Below are positions 7,242-11,692 of a stretch of DNA of 11,692 nt, one piece after another (within the stretch, counting starts at the first letter, position 1; the number at the start of each line of letters is the position of its first letter). The notes under the pieces are model-generated. The model was given only the letters and a program-made list of their open reading frames with translations. It was not told the origin of the DNA and searched no databases. A program made the position numbers and the translations under genes. This DNA is from an uncultured Lachnospiraceae bacterium (GTDB lineage: Bacteria; Bacillota; Clostridia; Lachnospirales; Lachnospiraceae), in assembly GCA_905209865.1 (NCBI GenBank), contig CAJLUP010000052.1, forward strand, positions 1-11,692, read 5' to 3'.

Positions 7242-8465
7242 CTATTTTCTGTAAGCAAACAACGGAAGTCCATCCTGCTGCGGAACCTGCACTTCCCCTT
7301 GAATCAATGGTCTTGCATATCGGATAAACTCTTCGCTCACATCCGAACCATTCTTTGTGATCCATTCGACCGGTACGCCTTTCTCCCGATTACAGATCTC
7401 ATTGACGTCTTTCGCCTCATATCCTAACTCATATTCATCCCCTTCTGTTCTCACGAAAGCGATCATTTTCCCGCTTTCCCCTTCTAACGCACATCTCACT
7501 CCATATGCGCCGGAGTCAACCGCCTCCTGCAAATCTGTGGCAGAAAGCATTGCAGAGGAACATCTTTGGCTTACGTTCATTTCTACGGAACGCACTTTCA
7601 CACCAAGACGCTCTTTTACGAGATTTTCCAAATATTTTCCAGATCCGGTCAGCATTTTATGCCCAAACGTATCTACGCCTACATCGCTGGCAAGCTCACA
7701 AATAAACGTTCCTTTTCCATCGTTGATCCCTTCTGAAATACAGACGATCACATTAGATATTTTTTCAAGCGCCTCTCTCACATCTTCTATAAAACGTTCT
7801 GTGTCAAATGCAATTTCCGGCAGATAGATCAACACCGGGTTATCTCCTTCGAATTTTCGTGCCAACGCACTTGCCGCTGTAAGCCATCCTGCATGACGCC
7901 CCATAACTTCAACGATCGTCACAGATTTTTTATTGTCATACACAGACGCGTCAACGGCAATTTCTCTGACAGTTGATGCCACATATTTTGCCGCGCTTCC
8001 GAATCCCGGCGTATGATCTGTATTCACAAGATCGTTATCAATCGTCTTCGGGATCCCCATAAAAGAAATATCGCTTCCGATCTGCTTCGCATAACGAGAC
8101 AATTTGCTCACTGTGTCCATGGAATCATTGCCTCCGATATAAAAGAAATAACCGATATTATATTCTGCAAATCTTTCGAATAACTTCGGATATATTCCAT
8201 CATTCAAGTCTTTCGGCAGTTTATATCTGCAGGAACCAAGATAAGATCCCGGCGTCGTCTTTACTAATTCCAGCTCTCCTGAACGATTCAGATCTTCCAT
8301 ATCCATAACCTTGCCTTCGGCGAATCCCTCGATCCCGTTAATCATTCCGTACACCTTGCCGAAAGAATCGTTTCTCCTTAATGCTTCGGCTACGACTCCG
8401 TATAAACTTGCATTGATAACCGCTGTCGGTCCGCCCGACTGTCCTACGATCACGTTTTTCTTCAT
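7242..8465 (-). CDS. pfp: 6-phosphofructokinase, probably pyrophosphate-dependent
   Basis: Phosphorylates fructose 6-phosphate to fructose 1,6-bisphosphate in glycolysis; cytosolic, 407 aa. The N-terminal phosphate loop is GQSGGPT (8-14). The key site reads GGNDS (111-115), where ATP-enzymes of the E. coli type have GGDGS, and is followed by PKTIDND (139-145) with Lys140. Asp114 with that Lys is the known signature of PPi-linked phosphofructokinases, where they block ATP binding and favour PPi. VMGRHAGWL is a substrate-binding segment. The SD AAGGAGG lies 5 nt before ATG 8465. The leader is about 100 nt and contains a CGGC/GCCG hairpin (8486-8489 with 8500-8503 on the plus strand). No terminator is visible before the ROK promoter. 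It would supply the next step after the nearby fructokinase. Phosphoryl-donor choice is inferred from two residues; some enzymes with this signature use both donors. Confidence 0.88.
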   Translation of the reverse strand: MKKNVIVGQSGGPTAVINASLYGVVAEALRRNDSFGKVYGMINGIEGFAEGKVMDMEDLNRSGELELVKTTPGSYLGSCRYKLPKDLNDGIYPKLFERFAEYNIGYFFYIGGNDSMDTVSKLSRYAKQIGSDISFMGIPKTIDNDLVNTDHTPGFGSAAKYVASTVREIAVDASVYDNKKSVTIVEVMGRHAGWLTAASALARKFEGDNPVLIYLPEIAFDTERFIEDVREALEKISNVIVCISEGINDGKGTFICELASDVGVDTFGHKMLTGSGKYLENLVKERLGVKVRSVEMNVSQRCSSAMLSATDLQEAVDSGAYGVRCALEGESGKMIAFVRTEGDEYELGYEAKDVNEICNREKGVPVEWITKNGSDVSEEFIRYARPLIQGEVQVPQQDGLPLFAYRK

Positions 8466-8574
8466 TTCTTCCTCCTTACCAAAACCGGCAGATCACCCCG
8501 CCGTAACACGTTGTTTTCCTTTCCGACCTTCTTCCGTGACTGTGGTCTTTTCCCTCATTCACAGCAACATCTTT

Positions 8575-8603
8575 ACTATATATGAAAAAATTAAATTTTA
8601 CAA
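8575..8603 (-). promoter_or_regulatory. Predicted promoter of the phosphofructokinase gene
   Basis: On the minus strand TTGTAA (8598-8603), 17 nt, TATAGT (8575-8580). The -35 hexamer overlaps that of the opposing glycosyltransferase promoter (8597-8602), so both promoters could not easily be occupied at once. Confidence 0.62.
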
Positions 8604-8625
8604 TATACAATAACTAATGTATACT
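8597..8625 (+). promoter_or_regulatory. Predicted promoter of the glycosyltransferase gene
   Basis: TTTACA (8597-8602), 17 nt, TATACT (8620-8625). Initiation would fall at about 8631-8633, exactly where the structured leader begins, so the two predictions support each other. Confidence 0.7.
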
Positions 8626-8631
8626 ACACCA

Positions 8632-8711
8632 TAGGCAGGAGCGAAATAGACTGGATGAAGCGAACGTCTGATTTCCGACTGCCTCGAAAGACAAAAATCA
8701 GGAGGTACGAT
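8632..8711 (+). promoter_or_regulatory. Structured 5' leader of the glycosyltransferase mRNA
   Basis: From its predicted first base the RNA folds into a closing helix AGGCAG (8633-8638) with CTGCCT (8679-8684). An internal loop (GAGC opposite CGA) separates it from an inner helix, GAAATAGAC (8643-8651) with GTCT and ATTTC (8666-8675) around bulged G8670. The terminal loop is 14 nt (8652-8665). The ribosome-binding site AGGAGG follows about 15 nt later. It does not match any riboswitch class I can recall. It could be an mRNA-stabilising 5' cap hairpin or a protein- or ligand-binding leader. The stems are clear on paper; function is unknown. Confidence 0.55.
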
Positions 8712-9728
8712 ATGAAATACATTTCATTTGCAATTCCCTGCTACAACTCGGAAGCTTATATGGAAAAAGCGATTCGTTCCATTCTTGTCGGCGGAGAAGA
8801 TGTCGAGATCCTCATCGTCAACGACGGATCGAAAGACGGAACACAGGAGATCGCCGAACGGTATGAAGCCCAATACCCGACGATTGTCAAAGCAATCCAA
8901 AAAGAAAACGGAGGGCACGGCGACGCCGTGAACTGTGGACTTTCCCATGCCTCCGGAAAATATTTCAAAGTTGTAGACAGCGACGATTGGGTGGACGAAA
9001 ACGCTCTGTTTCAACTTCTCGACACAGTCAAAAAATTTGTTGAACAGGACACTTTGGTCGATATGGTCATTTCAAACTACGTCTATGAGAAAGTCGGAAT
9101 GGAACATAAAAAAGTAATCCGCTATGATAATGTCCTCCCTGAAAATAAAATTTTCCGCTGGGATGATATCGGACATTTCCGTCTTGACCAATACATTTTA
9201 ATGCATTCCGTCCTCTACCGGACAGAGCTGCTAAAACTTTGCCAGTTAAAACTGCCAAAGCATACATTCTATGTAGATAACATTTATGTGTATTATCCGC
9301 TGCCTCATGTACGCACTCTTTATTACCTGAACGTAGACTTTTATCGATATTTTATCGGACGCGAAGATCAGTCCGTTAACGAGAAAATTATGATCGGAAG
9401 GATCGACCAGCAATTATTCGTGACAAAGATGATGATTTCCATGTATTCTCTCCGAATGGTAGAAAGCAAAAAGCTTCGAAAATACATGATCAATTATCTC
9501 GCGATCATGATGACAGTTTCATCCATCTTATGTATTCGTTCAAAAAAACCAGATAATCTGATAAAAAAGAAAGAACTTTGGAACTTCCTGAAACGGAAAG
9601 ACTACAAAACTTATGTAAAGATCCGCTACGGCATCCTCGGACAGACAATGAATCTTCCGGGAAGATCCGGCCGCAAAGTATCATCTCTGGCTTACAGCGT
9701 CGCACGGAGGCTGATCGGATTCAACTAA
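8712..9728 (+). CDS. Family 2 glycosyltransferase
   Basis: A GT-A fold glycosyltransferase of 338 aa that would transfer a sugar from a nucleotide-sugar to an acceptor. N-terminal features are typical: ISFAIPCYNSEAYMEKAIRSI (strand 1 and helix), EILIVNDGSKDGT (nucleotide-binding), ENGGHGDAVNCGLSHASGKYFKVVDSDDW with the metal-binding DSDD. The C-terminal half (about 110-338) is family-variable, with a short hydrophobic stretch (NYLAIMMTVSSILCI) that may touch the membrane. The start at 8712 is chosen over an earlier in-frame ATG (8655) because AGGAGG lies 6 nt upstream and the GT-A fold begins at once; the earlier ATG also sits inside the leader stem-loop. It stands alone on this strand. Acceptor and sugar cannot be inferred; a surface polysaccharide or glycolipid role is likely. 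Confidence 0.88.
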   Translation: MKYISFAIPCYNSEAYMEKAIRSILVGGEDVEILIVNDGSKDGTQEIAERYEAQYPTIVKAIQKENGGHGDAVNCGLSHASGKYFKVVDSDDWVDENALFQLLDTVKKFVEQDTLVDMVISNYVYEKVGMEHKKVIRYDNVLPENKIFRWDDIGHFRLDQYILMHSVLYRTELLKLCQLKLPKHTFYVDNIYVYYPLPHVRTLYYLNVDFYRYFIGREDQSVNEKIMIGRIDQQLFVTKMMISMYSLRMVESKKLRKYMINYLAIMMTVSSILCIRSKKPDNLIKKKELWNFLKRKDYKTYVKIRYGILGQTMNLPGRSGRKVSSLAYSVARRLIGFN

Positions 9729-9821
9729 TCACCGGAAGTGCCAAAAGGCACATTCCGGGATTGCAAGTGGTCGCCAATGTCTCAGACAAGCCTGTACTTT
9801 GGCTCTCCGCCATTGCAAAAA
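9727..9821 (-). repeat. Dispersed structured repeat, copy B
   Basis: The first 50 bp match copy A (5750-5799) at 43 positions. It then has an extra 36 bp (9777-9812) flanked by CGCCA direct repeats, and rejoins copy A at the shared TTGCAAAAA. The hairpin is perfect apart from one bulge: CCGGAA-GTGCC (9732-9742), loop AAAA, GGCAC (9747-9751), bulged A9752, TTCCGG (9753-9758). It overlaps the glycosyltransferase stop codon by 2 bp. On the minus strand it directly follows the T run of the 9824-9860 hairpin, the same order as in copy A. Confidence 0.7.
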
Positions 9822-9861
9822 GCATCCGATACATAGAGAATCATTTTCTATGTATCGGATC
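9822..9861. terminator. Strong 14-bp hairpin beside repeat copy B
   Basis: Arms 9824-9837 and 9847-9860 pair perfectly over 14 bp with a 9-nt loop. Read on the minus strand it is followed by GC and five T, like a terminator. On the plus strand, where it lies 95 bp past the glycosyltransferase stop, the following bases are only moderately U-rich. It may still end the glycosyltransferase transcript, but its form matches the copy A arrangement better. Confidence 0.55.
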
Positions 9862-9929
9862 TTACATACCGGAATTTACTTTTACATTTTTCTAAAATAC
9901 AATTTTTTTCATTTTTTTCAAAAAAACAC

Positions 9930-9957
9930 TTGATTTTTTTTTCGAGTCTGATATAAT
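9930..9957 (+). promoter_or_regulatory. Promoter of the tRNA-Gln/tRNA-Pro unit
   Basis: TTGATT (9930-9935), a 16-nt spacer rich in T, then TATAAT (9952-9957), about 38 nt upstream of tRNA-Gln. A run of A/T tracts precedes it and could act as an UP element. Confidence 0.7.
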
Positions 9958-9994
9958 AACCATGTTGCCTACGGGAAACAACAAAATACAACAA

Positions 9995-10066
9995 TGCGGA
10001 ATGGTGTAATTGGCAGCACAGCAGACTCTGACTCTGTTAGTAGGGGTTCAAGTCCCTTTTCCGTAG
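9995..10066 (+). tRNA. tRNA-Gln (anticodon CUG)
   Basis: 72 nt folding as a full cloverleaf. Acceptor TGCGGAA pairs with TTCCGTA (one G-U); the D arm contains TTGG; anticodon stem GCAGA/TCTGT encloses loop CTCTGAC with anticodon CTG at 34-36; the T arm has loop TTCAAGT. The discriminator is G and the CCA end is not encoded. It reads CAG codons and is co-transcribed with the tRNA-Pro 35 bp downstream. Confidence 0.93.
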
Positions 10067-10101
10067 CTTGGAATTTGTGAACAGCAGATTCCTTATTTTA
10101 T

Positions 10102-10175
<74 letters not shown>

Positions 10176-10178
10176 TTC

Positions 10179-10205
10179 ACCCTCGTTTTTACGGGGGTTT
10201 TTCAT
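10179..10205 (+). terminator. Intrinsic terminator of the tRNA unit
   Basis: ACCCTCGT (10179-10186) pairs with ACGGGGGT (10191-10198), with one G-U and a 4-nt T loop, and runs straight into a T tract. It lies 3 bp after tRNA-Pro. Confidence 0.85.
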
Positions 10206-10243
10206 TTTTACAGAGAGAAAAAGCCGGTTGGCTTTGGTTTGGA

Positions 10244-10438
10244 TTATCCGGCGCATGTCAGATTTTTGGATTTGGCGTTGCGCGTCTGGATAATCTTTTT
10301 CTTTTCATCAAGTTTTGAAGTATCATAAGTATAATATTATTCTTTCACTTCTTCCGTATGCCCCAGCATACTCGCAACAACTGATTTAGGCATTCCGCTG
10401 ACCTGCAGGTAAGAACTGCTCATTTTCCTAACTTTAAA
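10244..10438 (-). pseudogene. Remnant C-terminus of a tyrosine recombinase (integrase)
   Basis: Minus-strand translation from about 10438 gives FKVRKMSSSYLQVSGMPKS then VVASMLGHTEEVKE, a stop at 10337-10339, and YYTYDTSKLDEKKKIIQ to a second stop at 10244. This reads as the end of phage/ICE-type integrases: a worn HxxR segment (FKVRK), the LGHT box, and the YYTYD motif holding the nucleophilic Tyr. One in-frame TAA stands where family members usually have a charged residue between the two boxes. Everything upstream of FKVRK is missing; a stop at 10451-10453 and unrelated text follow. It lies 69 bp from tRNA-Pro, so an integrative element probably once sat here. Family assignment is from motif memory. 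Confidence 0.7.
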
Positions 10439-10461
10439 AATTCTTTTGTTTCAAGAAATAG

Positions 10462-10548
10462 CGGAAAGAAAAGAAGATCACTGTTACGGAACCGGCAAAA
10501 GAACTGGGGATTTCGCAAAGTATGCTGACGAAGTTCGTATTTTGCAGC
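10462..10548 (+). pseudogene. Possible fragment of an HTH/excisionase-like gene
   Basis: The frame beginning at 10462 reads RKEKKITVTEPAKELGIS then QSMLTKFVF. The KKITVTEPAKELGISQ part resembles the start of small helix-turn-helix or excisionase proteins that accompany integrases in Clostridia. No start codon or ribosome site is present (a stop lies at 10459-10461) and similarity fades after about 25 residues. It could be coincidence in a decayed region. Confidence 0.3.
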
Positions 10549-10593
10549 CATAAATTATGTATGAAGAGATTATATATTATAATTATTTTCCTT

Positions 10594-10623
10594 TTGACTA
10601 AGATGATTGTAACAAAATAACAT
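10594..10623 (+). promoter_or_regulatory. Possible promoter of the ECF sigma operon
   Basis: TTGACT (10594-10599) with an 18-nt spacer to TAACAT (10618-10623); the -10 is poor. A TGTAAC word at 10608-10613 resembles ECF -35 elements, but no matching CGT-type -10 is seen. If the weak promoter is used, transcription starts near 10630, after the TTG at 10627, which favours the GTG start at 10663. Confidence 0.3.
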
Positions 10624-10662
10624 AATTTGGCACTAATGAGTAGAAGGAGGTTGAAAGCGCAA

Positions 10663-11133
10663 GTGATTGAAGAAATATATGAGATGTATTCAAGAAAAGT
10701 ATTTTTGTTTTTATTGAGCAAGACAAATAATGTGGATATTGCAGAGGAACTTACTCAAGAAACTTTCTTTCAAGCTGTTCAATGCATTGACCGATTTAAG
10801 GGAAACAGTTCCATATTGACTTGGTTGTGTGGAATTGCCAAAAATGTCTGGTTAAAAGATTTAAGAAAACGCCAGGAAACCTTATCCATAGATGATGACA
10901 TCCCGGAAATAACGGATACGCAAAAAATGAATGTTCAATGGGAGCAAAAAGAAATCTTACAGTTGATACATGATATGAATGAGCCTGTACGCGAAGTAAT
11001 GTATTTAAGGTTAATCAGCAACTTATCTTTTGCTGAAATTGGAGAGATAATTGGCAAAACAGAAAATTGGACAAGAGTAACTTTTTTTAGAGGAAAACAA
11101 AAAATTGTAAAGGAGATGTTGAAAAATGAATAA
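10663..11133 (+). CDS. ECF-type RNA polymerase sigma factor
   Basis: A group IV sigma factor of 156 aa that would direct RNA polymerase to a small regulon. Region 2 spans about 2-70 (YEMYSRKVFLFLLSK, DIAEELTQETFFQAVQ, ILTWLCGIAKNVWLKDLRKR), covering core binding and -10 recognition. Region 4 spans about 96-150 (VREVMYLRLISNLSFAEIGEIIGKTENWTRVTFFRGKQKI), a helix-turn-helix for the -35. The frame is open from a TTG at 10627, but the only strong SD, AGAAGGAGG (10642-10650), lies after that and after ATG 10636. GTG 10663, 12 nt beyond the SD, fits best although the spacing is long. Its end overlaps the anti-sigma gene by 8 bp. The pair is clearly more AT-rich than the genes before the tRNAs. Confidence 0.88.
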   Translation: MIEEIYEMYSRKVFLFLLSKTNNVDIAEELTQETFFQAVQCIDRFKGNSSILTWLCGIAKNVWLKDLRKRQETLSIDDDIPEITDTQKMNVQWEQKEILQLIHDMNEPVREVMYLRLISNLSFAEIGEIIGKTENWTRVTFFRGKQKIVKEMLKNE

Positions 11134-11575
11134 AAAACTTCCATGCTACATTGTTTCCGATTTGTTACCGTTATATCAAGATGATATATTATCTGAACAA
11201 ACGAAAAAGGATATCGATAAACATTTAAACGAGTGTGAAGAGTGCAAAAAAAAGTTGGTGGAAATGGAAACGCAAATAGATGTTCAAAACACAAATATCG
11301 AATTAAAAAGTAATCCATTAAAAAAGGTGAGATTTTATCAAAAAATACTGACGGTTTTGGGGGCGGTTATAGCATTCATTTTAGGCGCATGCACTCCGAT
11401 TGCGATACTAGGGCTTACTGTTCTTGAACGAGGAGAGATCGCCGCTTATCAAATTGAGAGAGCGAAAAGTCTTTGGTATGTATTGGCTTCATGGAGTTGC
11501 GCTGCAGGAATTGTAGTATGTGTAATTTATTTTTTGCTAATACTGCTTATCAAGAAAATAATTAGAAAACGATAA
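11126..11575 (+). CDS. Membrane-anchored zinc-finger anti-sigma factor
   Basis: A 149-aa protein expected to hold the upstream sigma factor at the membrane until a signal releases it. The N-terminal zinc-binding anti-sigma domain shows CYIVSDLLPLYQDD, then HLNECEEC: Cys7, His33, Cys37 and Cys40 form the HxxxCxxC-type site. A Lys-rich linker leads to two membrane helices, about 74-99 and 117-143, ending in a positive KKIIRKR tail. There is no separate sensor domain, so the loop between the helices (about 100-116) or a partner must sense the signal. The SD AAAGGAG precedes the ATG. The 8-bp overlap with the sigma gene implies coupled translation in fixed ratio. Confidence 0.87.
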   Translation: MNKKLPCYIVSDLLPLYQDDILSEQTKKDIDKHLNECEECKKKLVEMETQIDVQNTNIELKSNPLKKVRFYQKILTVLGAVIAFILGACTPIAILGLTVLERGEIAAYQIERAKSLWYVLASWSCAAGIVVCVIYFLLILLIKKIIRKR

Positions 11576-11692
11576 AGTAAAATGGTTAAAAATTAACGTC
11601 CAGCTTATACGACAAATCAGCACAAAGAGGGGAATCTAAGAGAATGTGAAACTTTTTCTGTAAATAATGTTTTAGAAGGTCTTCTATGGTAA
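11576..11692. other. Tail of window, no gene recognised
   Basis: 117 bp after the anti-sigma stop. It holds an SD-like AAAGAGGGGAA, but the nearby ATG (11644) is followed at once by TGA, and other frames close within a few codons. No terminator hairpin was found, so the operon may continue beyond the window. Confidence 0.5.

Noticed and set aside
7156..7365. Minus-strand 69-codon frame across the phosphofructokinase 3' end
   Set aside because: Most of it lies in another frame of the phosphofructokinase gene, it has no SD, and its protein resembles nothing known.
10434..10721. Minus-strand open frame of 95 codons with hydrophobic residues
   Set aside because: It has no ribosome-binding site, overlaps the sigma gene's start and promoter, and its hydrophobic look comes from AT-rich sequence. 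No family was recognised with confidence.
11392..11401. CACTCCGATT, identical to the tRNA-Pro 3' end and next two bases (10168-10177), as a possible second attachment site
   Set aside because: Only 10 bp match, and it lies inside the anti-sigma coding sequence within a normal membrane segment. Chance is the simpler reading.

Overview
The window looks like chromosome from a low-to-mid-GC member of the Bacillota, most plausibly a gut Lachnospiraceae-type Clostridia. This rests on gene content (a glnA-ANTAR nitrogen locus, a PPi-type phosphofructokinase, a GPH sugar transporter, a ROK repressor), strong AGGAGG ribosome-binding sites, consensus sigma-A promoters and tRNA genes without an encoded CCA. 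The genus cannot be fixed from sequence alone.

Layout. (1) 1-2137, plus strand: the tail of a glutamate-synthase-like GXGXG protein, a short type I glutamine synthetase and an ANTAR RNA-binding regulator with a degenerate receiver, i.e. a nitrogen-assimilation locus. (2) 2134-5644, minus strand: a polyol operon of sorbitol-type dehydrogenase, GPH-family symporter and PfkB fructokinase, read from a perfect consensus promoter. The symporter carries a one-base frameshift and is probably broken. (3) 5595-7156: a ROK repressor with its own promoter. A 17-bp operator-like sequence lies just downstream of the -10 box of both the ROK gene and the polyol operon, so the ROK protein is very likely autoregulatory and the operon's local regulator. 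(4) 7242-9728: a PPi-type phosphofructokinase (minus) and a family 2 glycosyltransferase (plus) diverge from promoters whose -35 boxes overlap. The glycosyltransferase mRNA should begin with a two-tier stem-loop. (5) 9727-10205: a structured repeat, then tRNA-Gln(CUG) and tRNA-Pro(CGG) with promoter and terminator. (6) 10244-11692: wreckage of a tyrosine recombinase and possibly an HTH/excisionase gene next to tRNA-Pro, then an AT-rich ECF sigma/anti-sigma pair. This looks like an old integration site.

How the genes work together: the dehydrogenase would oxidise a polyol such as sorbitol to a ketose such as fructose, the kinase would give fructose 6-phosphate, and the PPi-linked phosphofructokinase nearby would give fructose 1,6-bisphosphate. 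The ROK protein would gate entry to this route.

The least conventional feature is a pair of diverged repeats (5750-5809 and 9727-9821). Both carry a bulged hairpin and both sit against a strong stem-loop of different sequence followed on the minus strand by a T run. The sequence differences largely keep the pairing, which suggests a structured RNA or single-strand-DNA element family.
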